The notes below the pieces were generated by a model. It was not told the DNA's origin. It ran no database searches and worked only from the letters and a program-made list of their open reading frames with translations. Shown piece after piece: positions 15,501 to 20,354 of a stretch of DNA of 21,715 nucleotides. The first letter of the stretch is position 1. Every line of letters begins with the position of its first letter. Source of the DNA: Candidatus Uhrbacteria bacterium. Lineage in GTDB: Bacteria; Patescibacteriota; Patescibacteriia; UBA9934; GWF2-40-263. Made by a program: the position numbers and the translations under genes. The stretch is from the NCBI GenBank assembly GCA_016205995.1, contig JACQSJ010000032.1, positions 1-21,715 of the forward strand, written 5' to 3'.

Positions 15501-16989
15501 CAGGTACTTTGACGCGACAACATCGACGACTTCCGGCGCATGCGAAACCTATGGGGGATCCACGACCGTGGATGACATCGATTACACCTGTCGTTGGCTA
15601 GGCGTGTGCAACGGAGGCGCGGAAAATGGGGAGTACTGCACGCTCAATTACAACGTGTTTCTTTCGTCGGGGAATCCTGTGGTCTTGTCTAGTGGGACAG
15701 ATGCAAACTCATGTGCCGGCGGAACCTGCGAGGCTCCCGTATGCGCGGATGACTGCGGGTCGGCCTGCCCGTTTGGGTATGAGACCACCGGACTTCTTGT
15801 CCAAAGCCAGGTTTCGGCCGAGCCCATGGAATCCATCAACCTCTATAGTTATCTCAATGCCGAGGGCGACTCGCCGGACAACGGCACGCTCACGGTCCCG
15901 GCCTGCGCCGTCGCCACCACCATCACGGCGGACTTGGATGATGCCAACATCACGCCTCCGGACGTAGACATCGTGTTCGTGACAGACTTGACGGGTAGCA
16001 TGAATGATACATTGGGAGGCGACCGGCAGATTGACTTGGCGGTTGACTCCACGATCGATGCGATCGAAGAGTTATTCGACGCCTATGACGGCTCAGGGGC
16101 CACTATGCAGATCGGTTTGGTCTCCTACACGACCTCCTACAGTAATGCCGATTTCTGCAACGAGAACAACGCGCAGTCCGATGGGGCGCGCACCGATTCG
16201 CTCCTGGTCGGAGAAGATGAAGAATCCTCTCTGATCAGTTACGTTGAAAGCTACTCTACCTGCGTCACCTCCACCTCGGGTTCAACCCCCACGTACAACG
16301 GCATTGAGGAGGCAGTCGCCCTCTTTGCCACGTCCACAGCGGACGTGAAGATTGTCATTGTCTTGTCTGACGGGGACTTTGATTGGATTGACAGTGCTGA
16401 CTCTGCTAGCGGATGGACTGTGTCGGAGTCGTGTGATCCCGACGACCCTGATGACCCCAGCGACCCCTTCTACTCCAAGACGTATAATACCAATGTTTAC
16501 AAGGGCAAAGCGGCGTGTGCGGCGGATATGTACGACGATTTCATGGACGAGTACCCTCTGGAGGGAGTCGATCCTGACATCCTGTTCTACACCGCAGCGA
16601 TCACGAGTAGCTCGGTCTATAAGGGCTATACCGCCCACATTTCCAGCAACGAGTGCGCTTGGGCATCGGCAAGCTCGGCCTCAAGCGTCAGCGACTGTAC
16701 GGGGAACTATGCCTTCTCGGCCGAAAATCAGGAAGAGATCCAAGAGATGTACGAGTCGATCGTCGATTCCATCTTGGGCACCAACGTGACCTTCACGGCG
16801 ACGGACGCCACCGGAGACACGACCAGCACCACCGGAGAAGTCCAAGCGGGATCGGATGTGGTCCTGCCATTCCCAGACGGATTTGTGTGCCAGTCAACGG
16901 AGCAGCAGATCCCTGTGCGCAATGTCTTTTATGGCACCGGCTCCATGCTCTTTAGCGACTTCACCTTCACGTACTGCCCGTACCAGTAG
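6514..16989 (+). CDS. Giant modular surface protein (3491 aa): pilin-like anchor, Ig/TIG, DUF4215 arrays, pseudopilin-like domain, VWA
   Basis: The order, with approximate residues, is as follows. Signal peptide 1-29 (PVSA/QE). VirB2-like module 30-125, helices about 58-81 and 96-121, with a basic loop RLKKAKQ. Big_5-like Ig domain 145-265, and a second Ig-like domain to 375. Cys-rich patch 379-434. Four IPT/TIG-like domains 435-903 (phrases such as VTISGEGFGADEG and VTIYGTGFGTSTG). Ig/Big_5-like domains 946-1425. First DUF4215 array 1429-1761. Big_5-like domain with an EF-hand pair 1840-2060. A large region without a recognised family. Pseudopilin-like domain 2430-2579. Second DUF4215 array 2634-2990. 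VWA domain 3150-3420 with metal-site residues Asp3158, Thr3160, Ser3162 and Asp3286. Short Cys-containing tail. The positive-inside rule puts everything after residue 125 outside the cell. Likely role: cell-surface adhesin or fibre, possibly for host contact in an episymbiont (inference). The start lies 3 bases after the previous stop without a clear Shine-Dalgarno site, which suggests translational coupling. The next gene starts 3 bases after the stop. Confidence 0.85.
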   Translation: MRTATRLTFLCFLLALILSGVFVAVPVSAQEVDFESFAEAAGFSTSASVTVIIARLIRTAISFVGVVAVVFLLYGGFVWMTAGGNADRLKKAKQIIINAIIGLLLVFASFAIVSFVLGALVDATGADISGSDAGPGSYADGSGSSVFYLSSVNTECAEALQNLQLQFVFSKRVDSGTVEEGIVIEDAGGTLVDGTFSTSNRTVTFTPSQACESPYGDEFCFDALSSYTIEVDSSVVESTSGSSLTCTTTYPCTFSFTTGEEVDIEDPSVVMDAPEDGESLYAGSIELLQALTSDDSGVSTVDFYVIDDEEAIYSSGVDFSAAGALTGSNVVNAFFTDTLEEWDTEGYTTNEEYDVWARGYDCAGNTDTASQVTIVLRAANCNNEVLDEDLGETEVDCGGEPSSAYYCGACEGDECTEDADCASGQCVDGLCVTTPKIEGVSPGDGAVGNLVTISGEGFGADEGVITFLGTESGDEVQTTAYACNAQVQWSETEIIVQVPDDAMNGPISVTTSEEETERTDDTYGPSILPFDVNAIERPGICELDPNTDDYGSSIDVYGNSFGSEQGSSTFYFTNYEASSYLSWEDEQLDVVVPNVNAGVYLGQVWTGDYLCIDKEGNATTTICADDTDCDADAQETCATRWCSETLDYCATDDDCDEGEGTCESIRVGSNTVAFTVADIFSSTNPIISSVDSGWKACSDDNAHCGDDDDCNEGATCDDASTWGPPGQYVTIYGTGFGTSTGSIMFENESLGYTALGDTDFPDACGDDFWHDTYVTVKVPETYQTASLDPIDAIEHALTLERADGVDSDAVEFVVLDDTPGPAICDIDPSAGPAELEVTIAGENFGTADGTVTFYSLQEADYSLWENDEISSVIVPEEAQTGPVYVEEAVNGYSSNSITFTVGDCREDASLCSEGESCCSNGACSESCEDVTDVEAHYAFKITTGITPNTPQVIVSCSTSGVSPSPWEGWSQPEDVCVTASVEAEFNMAMNPLSINSSTVLVEKCTALTEGECTTWVAVPGVPVPDETGFAWSPTAGALATNSLHRVTLQGEDQIVSAAGGYLEEDFSWEFTTSSSGAPCEVGDVNVRPSVYTETEQTDVDYSAQLIAANDLCVAVSCTGYTLSWASDFDGAVIDPAVPGTGICINDVAAQEETPANDPAGITATVTNAQNDPTDTGLLTINFVDPEIDDYFPQCSTACVNALPWGEFNTVMSDTTIDEGSVTLYTCLNSLCETSGLVEADMVDSVSYSSTTKKFYINFEDGETMDANTWYRVVVDGDAVLSYTGVALSESGSNYGTDENRYFENDFSWRFKTKDDDVSCALDSVTLDPALATMSYVGERAEFDATGQGEPDDCSAQGQTLQSGSFDWAAWTATDDPNTVGATTGSASSQNEITAYMISAGAIELTSDIPNYCTAACLNAGAPVTEAQGVCGNGTVETSEECDDGATADDDGCSSVCLNEGNDQCPFRCSDSSAACTTDASCEESCESAVCSSALDVDEGCTLDGDCESGSCSESGTCEDYEDAEATCSNNGTCDSGSCVGSCSISLAVCSGSDIDCPYDTGGTCELSGSGCCGDGVRQAVSGEDCDDGNLTGGDGCSAICLNEGSRSVNAVCGEGVRDWAANTGGEDCDDENSASGDGCSANCLLEGSTAEEDVYAICGNNIVENGEDCDPGDYDLAGDGCSSLCLKEGTVACPPGTPTSSLVASVVNCCGNGIVGVGEECDGTEGCSNRCLRAGSSYAYSTPSFCGDGETGTGEECDALSSAAFSVGDYGVSQIATGSPEEVNEFTGYAISTVSVTVGGTATGEATVQLQCACTTDASCGVIGIGCGESNCCFERPTIVAGQIAPADNIASNITTIAATTDYNGSLFTGNGYCRNTAVWLTFSEAMNEATFDPTQDTDGDGVIDQSEFTANLYLDLVSKDTNGDGVLEAVDEVVDCPTGYEGANPPPASSSSASRLWNWLKRFVLGLFGQETSASSTFACHVPVTYEVAVQANGTSRVYLRADRLFEEDAVYRLVVVGDADAADTQKQGVLSADDVTLCVGEDCNNTTFTREFAVGDDICDLDRVLLEDTGKVPPVAEYESPSIGFFSTTGENHAFVATPQTYRVGGYEEIAPLPGLYAWGWGWSSSVVDTLATDVVASVSETPQDTTRNYTASGSDGREIVLSTATITSDVLFSPTTAAVVDDLATPLINEARAARTVGGTREVQALLCENPWPSLTSTTMDFPYLEDDLPSNFSFYYCRDAGDPGTEDDLPALEDPIDVTSLASSGIIQELIFKVSGTSDAIGVRVVPNDEAYLTPQAWVEEQEFSGSFSATELDGYPAVQAGNTIYVAAANVNAGAIYPNMYIVSYNDNASSEAQDIFDQLLTNWRFNGNTNDVTDINLCQDSATGSYWQYYESEEDEEGEYVSCEWDGDCFDKFKDTGIVCDAQKGKLTRDMVRLLDVMDMAATVNTFGEENGHCSVTKGQSCTQDTECPGTEECVAGFPTVQSGTFVPALSNSIWSSWNASLANELGVALPTDPINEFYNCAETVDDVETGYDAASCWNGEEGTFICPENSHLYGYRSVGGEDYLLYAQLESSGNNIWEGDLDTSSVDEVTIVVEYPTGNAPSNGMPLGSGFSSTPVFCDASAWGESSLCGDGTQGAGEDCEIGDTDIIACTDSDGDDGVITVACLPDCSDFQDETQAETAGAECAPYDCGNGVVETGEDCDDGALNGTYGHCADTCQDGDGFFCGDGYLAASEVCDCGTTSNFSSLPADSWADLNSCDVSNGQYDASADNCAYNCTLPGLSCGDGRVNGSEECDGDYEESLEALCSDGLTTCTSDSDCNSGDTCGDLGYETPGVGSVCVGGEDEGDACDNDGDCTDSTCSINTYDLYRYRVCEADCTWPSTWIGPVGGDQQCGNGIVEGNESCDDGNSSNNDACLNTCVGNVCGDDYVYVGVESCDDGSLNGTGCVADYESTCNSCTATCQYQTSSGGYCGDGEVDEGEICDGGYSTALRYFDATTSTTSGACETYGGSTTVDDIDYTCRWLGVCNGGAENGEYCTLNYNVFLSSGNPVVLSSGTDANSCAGGTCEAPVCADDCGSACPFGYETTGLLVQSQVSAEPMESINLYSYLNAEGDSPDNGTLTVPACAVATTITADLDDANITPPDVDIVFVTDLTGSMNDTLGGDRQIDLAVDSTIDAIEELFDAYDGSGATMQIGLVSYTTSYSNADFCNENNAQSDGARTDSLLVGEDEESSLISYVESYSTCVTSTSGSTPTYNGIEEAVALFATSTADVKIVIVLSDGDFDWIDSADSASGWTVSESCDPDDPDDPSDPFYSKTYNTNVYKGKAACAADMYDDFMDEYPLEGVDPDILFYTAAITSSSVYKGYTAHISSNECAWASASSASSVSDCTGNYAFSAENQEEIQEMYESIVDSILGTNVTFTATDATGDTTSTTGEVQAGSDVVLPFPDGFVCQSTEQQIPVRNVFYGTGSMLFSDFTFTYCPYQ
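6601..6888 (+). other. VirB2/T4SS-pilin-like two-helix module of the giant protein
   Basis: Residues 30-125 contain helix 1 ending YGGFVWMTAGG, the basic loop NADRLKKAKQ, and helix 2 IIGLLLVFASFAIVSFVLG. The G-G-F/Y-aromatic-M end of helix 1 recurs in the YqeY fusion (NGGFQYM) and, modified, in the 626-aa protein (YAGYLYF). Three successive genes therefore carry this module. Confidence 0.65.
10798..11797 (+). repeat. First DUF4215 Cys-rich repeat array (6 units) in the giant protein
   Basis: The units begin near 10801, 11224, 11343, 11482, 11640 and 11747 and follow the pattern CGxGxVExGEECDDGN-GDGCSxxCLxEG. This is the DUF4215/myxococcus-type Cys-rich repeat. Units differ in length and several are separated by other Cys-rich sequence. 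The DNA copies have diverged (for example GGCGACGGCTGCTCCGC at about 11290 and 11419), which argues for an old duplication. Confidence 0.8.
12202..12312 (+). other. EF-hand-type calcium-binding loop pair inside an Ig-like domain
   Basis: The first loop, DTDGDGVIDQSE (residues 1897-1908), matches the EF-hand ligand pattern DxDxDGxIxxxE exactly. The second, DTNGDGVLEAVD (1921-1932), matches with Asp at the last ligand position. The two are 12 residues apart and sit in a Big_5-like domain just after SEAMNEATFDP. Confidence 0.7.
13801..14250 (+). other. Pseudopilin-like globular domain embedded in the giant protein
   Basis: Residues 2430-2579 read like a type II/IV pseudopilin without its N-terminal hydrophobic helix. 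A helical start (KLTRDMVRLLDVMDMAATVN) is followed by ENGH, W-S-S-W, LPTDPINEF, a Cys-bracketed loop, then YGYRSVGGEDYLLYAQLE, which resembles the C-terminal strands of such proteins. This is family resemblance by eye only. Confidence 0.5.
14413..15483 (+). repeat. Second DUF4215 Cys-rich repeat array (7 units) in the giant protein
   Basis: The units start near 14416, 14599, 14703, 14876, 15207, 15298 and 15440, with signatures such as CGNGVVETGEDCDDG, CGDGRVNGSEECDG and CGNGIVEGNESCDDGN. The array lies between the pseudopilin-like domain and the VWA domain, so it may form an extended stalk carrying the VWA head. Confidence 0.8.
15961..16779 (+). other. Von Willebrand factor A domain near the C-terminus of the giant protein
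   Basis: The opening strand DVDIVFVTDLTGSM (residues 3150-3163) carries the metal-ion site as DxTxS (Asp3158, Thr3160, Ser3162). A Thr-containing loop follows (STPTYNGIEEAV), then VKIVIVLSDGDFD with Asp3286. An Asp/Pro-rich insertion (DPDDPDDPSDP) lies after it. VWA domains bind protein ligands through a divalent metal, so this is the likeliest binding head. Confidence 0.8.
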
Positions 16990-16992
16990 CCT

Positions 16993-17829
16993 ATGGATTT
17001 CAACGACTACCCACAACAGAAGTCTCTCCCCTGGAAACCCATCGCTCTCATTGCGGGCGGGGTGGTGTTGGGTATTGTGGTCGTTTTCGTGGTCGTGCGT
17101 CTCATCCAGAGCGCGCGCCAGGAGGATGTCGTCATCCAAAATGGGAGTGCGCAGATGAGGGAGGAGTTTACCCGTTGCGAGGAGTCGGCGGATCCGGATG
17201 CCTGTCGTGACGGCTTGGTCAAAGACCTTGCACAGTCCGAGGGGTCCGTTGAGATGTGCGATCTGCTTGAAACACAGGAGAGTCAGGATAACTGTTATTG
17301 GTCCGTGGCGCGCACAACGCAGGAGGCGGCGGCGTGTTCGGGCATTTCTGTGACGGCATATGCACAGCGCTGTGCGGATGATGTGGCGTTGGCGACCGCG
17401 GTGGAATCGCAAGACATCCAACGATGCGAGGGGATTGTCGATGAGAGGCGTGAAGAGCAGTGCGTTGAGCGCATCTTGGGACCGTTGACGAGTGAGAATT
17501 GTCAAGGGCGTCATCCTGAACGGTGTGAGGATATCGGCTTACTTGAACAGGCAAAGGAATCGCGTGAGACGGCTTACTGTCTTGAAATCGTTGACGAGTC
17601 CATGGCGATAAGCTGTGTGGACGCAGTGGAAGATTTGATTGAGGCGCAGGGCGACATACAGCCTATTGAAGAATCCGATACGGATGATGACGGATTACAA
17701 GATTTGGACGAACTGCTCACGTACGGCTCCGATCCTCTGAATCCCGACACTGATGGCGATGGGTACCTCGACGGGGCGGAAGTCGCCGCGGGATATGACC
17801 CAAATGGGTCAGGGAGACTCGAGGAATAG
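16993..17829 (+). CDS. Single-pass membrane protein with CX11C helical repeats and TSP3-type calcium loops (278 aa)
   Basis: A short cytoplasmic N-terminus (with a positively charged KPxA lead) precedes one membrane helix at about residues 16-38. The outer part holds twelve cysteines. Four pairs are spaced C-x11-C (89/101, 115/127, 145/157, 196/208), with shorter pairs at 62/71 and 170/178. This suggests small disulfide-clamped helical hairpins. The C-terminus has thrombospondin-type-3-like calcium loops (DTDDDGLQDLDE and DTDGDGYLDGAE, about 229-265). I know no named function. The C-terminal loops are nearly the same as those in the next gene's product, so the two are partial paralogues. The gene starts 3 bases after the giant gene's stop with no Shine-Dalgarno site, so its translation is probably coupled to it. 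Confidence 0.75.
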   Translation: MDFNDYPQQKSLPWKPIALIAGGVVLGIVVVFVVVRLIQSARQEDVVIQNGSAQMREEFTRCEESADPDACRDGLVKDLAQSEGSVEMCDLLETQESQDNCYWSVARTTQEAAACSGISVTAYAQRCADDVALATAVESQDIQRCEGIVDERREEQCVERILGPLTSENCQGRHPERCEDIGLLEQAKESRETAYCLEIVDESMAISCVDAVEDLIEAQGDIQPIEESDTDDDGLQDLDELLTYGSDPLNPDTDGDGYLDGAEVAAGYDPNGSGRLEE

Positions 17830-17856
17830 GACCAATAAGACCAATAGGACCAATAA
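17830..17856 (+). repeat. Three tandem 9-bp repeats (GACCAATAR) in the intergenic spacer
   Basis: GACCAATAA, GACCAATAG and GACCAATAA follow each other directly from the base after the stop codon of the 278-aa gene. They fill most of the 40-base spacer before the next ATG. No Shine-Dalgarno site is visible in the rest of the spacer. Confidence 0.85.
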
Positions 17857-17869
17857 TTGAAACAACGCT

Positions 17870-18487
17870 ATGTTCGATGATGTTAAAGACCCCGAAGACA
17901 TGTTCGCTGCCACGGATAAGGTAGCGCCACAAGTTACGTCTCCCACGGACGTGGTGAATCCGCCGCCTGTTGCCATGGCACCTGTCGCCCCAGCCCCGCG
18001 TGTCCCCATGCCCACAGGTTCAGAACCAAAAGGCGGGTTCCCCTGGAAGGTTATCGTTCTTGTGGTTGGAATCTTGGTCGTGATCGGCTCGGCGTTTTTT
18101 CTCTCGATGAAAATTTTGGGCTCGCGAACGCCCGTCACGCCAGAGCCGCCAGAGAGGGAGGTCGAAGAGGTCGTAGAGGTCGAAGAGGAGGCTCCGGTGG
18201 TGGAAGAGGAGGTTGTTGAGGAAGAGGAAGAGTCGGTTGTTTCGCGCACCGACACAGACAAGGACGGGCTGACGGATGAGGAGGAGGCCGAGTTCGGAAC
18301 CAGCGCGCGATCTGAGGACACGGACTCCGACGGACTGTTTGATCCAGAGGAGATCCGCACCTGGGAAACGGATCCGCTCAATCCTGATACGGACGGCGAT
18401 GGGTACCTGGATGGGGGGGAAGTTTCGGCCGGGTATAACCCAAATGGAGATGGGCCACTGCGAGAGGCACCGACAGAGTCAAGCTAA
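17870..18487 (+). CDS. Single-pass membrane protein with TSP3-type calcium loops (205 aa)
   Basis: A Pro/Ala-rich N-terminal part (about 1-56) should be cytoplasmic. One membrane helix follows (about 60-81), then a very acidic linker (about 97-122, Glu/Val runs), and finally three thrombospondin-type-3-like loops: DTDKDGLTDEEE, DTDSDGLFDPEE and DTDGDGYLDGGE (about 128-185). Such Asp-rich loops bind calcium in known families. The last loop and its surroundings (DPLNPDTDGDGYLDG) match the upstream gene's product almost exactly. No enzyme domain is seen. It is probably a calcium-stabilised envelope spacer or partner of the giant surface protein (inference from position). It ends 6 bases before the next gene. 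Confidence 0.75.
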   Translation: MFDDVKDPEDMFAATDKVAPQVTSPTDVVNPPPVAMAPVAPAPRVPMPTGSEPKGGFPWKVIVLVVGILVVIGSAFFLSMKILGSRTPVTPEPPEREVEEVVEVEEEAPVVEEEVVEEEEESVVSRTDTDKDGLTDEEEAEFGTSARSEDTDSDGLFDPEEIRTWETDPLNPDTDGDGYLDGGEVSAGYNPNGDGPLREAPTESS

Positions 18488-18493
18488 ACACCT

Positions 18494-19522
18494 ATGGCCG
18501 AGAGCCAACAAAAAATCGAGCAACCAAAAATGCCACCCCCCCAACCAGGGATAGAGGCGCGGGTGTTTACGATGCCTGAGCGATATCGCCATGGGGCCGA
18601 GGCGTCCATGCACGAACCCATGGCCAAGAAGCCTGCAGCGCCACCCATTGAGGTGAAGACACCAGCTGTTCCCGCGCCCAAGGCGCCGCCAAAGCCTGTT
18701 GTTCCAAAGAAGGCGAGTTCAACGAAAAAGATCATCATCGCTGGTGTCGTGGCCCTGCTTGTGTTGGGGGTTGGTGGCTTTTTCTTGCTCAGGAGTGCGG
18801 ACGAAACGCCTGCGCCCCCGACGGCACCGGTCACACGACCCGCGCCAACGCCACAGCCCGAAAAAGAGCCGGAAGAAGAACCGGAGGAGGAGCCAGAAGG
18901 GGAACCGGTAGCCGAACCTGATCTGTTCCCCGTGGAGATTGTCCCGGGAGTGGACACGGACTCAGACGGTCTTACCGATACCGAGGAGGAGCTTGTATAT
19001 GACACCAACCCACGTCTTCCCGATACGGACGCGGACGGATTCTTGGACGGGAATGAAGTATTCCATCGCTATAATCCAGGCGGAACGGCGCCAGGGACAC
19101 TGCTTGAATCTGGGCTCGTTGTGGAAGTCTCCGGAGTCGCCGATGGGCTTCCATTTGCGTATTCCCACCCAGCTGATTGGGAGAGGGAGGGCATTGATAC
19201 CGGTTGGATGCTGGACTCAGGGACCGGCGAGGGCTTCCGCATTACGACCATGGCCAAGAACCTAGGGGAAACGCTTGAAACGTGGCTCGAGTTTTTTGAG
19301 CCAGACGCCCGACCCACCATTGGGGTCACAAAAAATGGCCTGCCCATGGCGCAGATCGACCAGCTCACGAGCTACATCGACTTGGGGGACCTCGTCTTTA
19401 TCTTCGTCTATGATACGGGTCTCAACGCTCGGGTCGACTACCTCCAGACCTTCCAAATGATGATCAATAGCGTGGAGATCGGGGAAGACGCAGAAGCCGC
19501 CGCTCCCGAAAGCGCAGGGTAG
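18494..19522 (+). CDS. Single-pass membrane protein with Pro-rich regions, TSP3 loops and a C-terminal globular domain (342 aa)
   Basis: The cytoplasmic N-terminus is Pro-rich and contains the short motif FTMPERYR (about 25-32). One membrane helix lies at about 79-100. A Pro/Glu spacer (about 117-143, EPEEEPEEEP-type repeats) and two TSP3-like calcium loops (DTDSDGLTDTEE, DTDADGFLDGNE, about 154-189) follow. Unlike its two upstream neighbours it carries a further domain of about 130 residues (205-335) beginning GLVVEVSGVADGLPFAYSHP. Its pattern (YSHPADWE, later TSYIDLGDLVFIFVYDTG) resembles small PsbP-like lipoprotein domains, but this is only an impression. There is no clear Shine-Dalgarno site. 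ybeY begins one base after the stop. Confidence 0.72.
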   Translation: MAESQQKIEQPKMPPPQPGIEARVFTMPERYRHGAEASMHEPMAKKPAAPPIEVKTPAVPAPKAPPKPVVPKKASSTKKIIIAGVVALLVLGVGGFFLLRSADETPAPPTAPVTRPAPTPQPEKEPEEEPEEEPEGEPVAEPDLFPVEIVPGVDTDSDGLTDTEEELVYDTNPRLPDTDADGFLDGNEVFHRYNPGGTAPGTLLESGLVVEVSGVADGLPFAYSHPADWEREGIDTGWMLDSGTGEGFRITTMAKNLGETLETWLEFFEPDARPTIGVTKNGLPMAQIDQLTSYIDLGDLVFIFVYDTGLNARVDYLQTFQMMINSVEIGEDAEAAAPESAG

Positions 19523-19523
19523 T

Positions 19524-19961
19524 ATGCTCCAGGCGGAATTGAACCAGGATCTCTTGCGAGGAGGCCAGAAACTTTCCAAGCCGCTGGTGAGGAAGGTCCT
19601 TGTCGCGTGTTCACGAGCGTTCAAACACAGGGGCGACGCCACCATTTCCATTGGATTTGTCTCTGCCTCCCAGATGCGTGCGCTCAATAAAACTTGGAGA
19701 GGGAAAGATCGAGTCACAGACGTTCTGTCCTTTGAGCTTGATGAGGGACCCCTCAAGGGGGAAGTCCTGCTCAATTATGCGCAGGCCGCGCGCCAGGCTC
19801 GGGACATGGGTCACTCAACCCGAGACGAACTGTGCTTTCTCATCGTCCATGGGGTATTGCACCTGTGGGGCTATGACCACGAGACCCCCCGTGACGCCAA
19901 ACGGATGTTTTCCCTCCAAGAAAAGGTCCTCCGATCGCTCCACATCGACCCACGCTTATGA
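19524..19961 (+). CDS. ybeY: Endoribonuclease YbeY
   Basis: This 145-residue protein matches the YbeY family, a zinc-dependent RNase needed for 16S rRNA 3'-end maturation and ribosome quality control. The metal-binding motif is intact: HGVLHLWGYDHE, with His109, His113 and His119 in H-x3-H-x5-H spacing. The preceding LNKTWRGKDRVTDVLSFEL and GEVLLNYAQA segments are also typical. Length is normal. An AGGG lies four bases before the ATG and the start is one base after the preceding stop. The TGA stop overlaps the dgkA start by four bases (ATGA), indicating translational coupling. Confidence 0.95.
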   Translation: MLQAELNQDLLRGGQKLSKPLVRKVLVACSRAFKHRGDATISIGFVSASQMRALNKTWRGKDRVTDVLSFELDEGPLKGEVLLNYAQAARQARDMGHSTRDELCFLIVHGVLHLWGYDHETPRDAKRMFSLQEKVLRSLHIDPRL

Positions 19962-20335
19962 TTCGAATCCGACATATTTTTAAGAGCATCGCCCATGCGA
20001 TCCGTGGCGTTCGCGTGGTTTTTGGATCTGAGCAGAATTTTCGGATCCAGGTGTACGCGGCCGTGTTGGTCGTGGCCTCTGGAGTGCTCTTTTCCGTCAG
20101 AATCTACGAGTGGATTTTGCTCGTGCTCCTTATTGGCTCGGTTTTGACACTTGAGCTTGTGAACAGTGTTTTTGAGCGTATCGTGGATTCCTTCAAGCCC
20201 AGGATCCACCCCATCGTGAAGGACGTGAAGGACATCATGGCCGCGGCCGTGCTCATCGTTTCGGTGATTGCCGCGGTCGTGGGGATCATTATTTTTTACC
20301 CCCATGTGGCCGATCTTGTGAGAGCGCTCCCATAA
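19958..20335 (+). CDS. dgkA: Diacylglycerol kinase family protein (probable undecaprenol kinase)
   Basis: This 125-residue membrane protein has three predicted helices (about 31-47, 51-68, 95-114) and an N-terminal amphipathic segment. The family motif is present as GSEQNFRIQ (Glu25), then LELVNSVFERIVD (Glu66, Asn69, Glu73), and the last loop KDVKDIMAAAVLI. The SEQNFRIQ form resembles the Gram-positive undecaprenol kinases that recycle the lipid carrier for wall synthesis rather than the E. coli enzyme; the substrate is inferred. It overlaps ybeY by four bases, a common ybeY-dgkA pairing, and lies 19 bases before ftsA. A possible ftsA promoter lies at its 3' end. Confidence 0.9.
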   Translation: MIRIRHIFKSIAHAIRGVRVVFGSEQNFRIQVYAAVLVVASGVLFSVRIYEWILLVLLIGSVLTLELVNSVFERIVDSFKPRIHPIVKDVKDIMAAAVLIVSVIAAVVGIIIFYPHVADLVRALP

Positions 20336-20344
20336 CGATATACT
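20316..20344 (+). promoter_or_regulatory. Possible promoter immediately before ftsA
   Basis: The -35 candidate TTGTGA (20316-20321, 4/6) lies 17 bases before TATACT (20339-20344, 5/6). The start would fall near A20351, only about four bases before the ftsA ATG, giving a nearly leaderless message. This fits the lack of a Shine-Dalgarno site in front of ftsA. Confidence 0.45.
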
Positions 20345-20354
20345 TGGACTAGTT

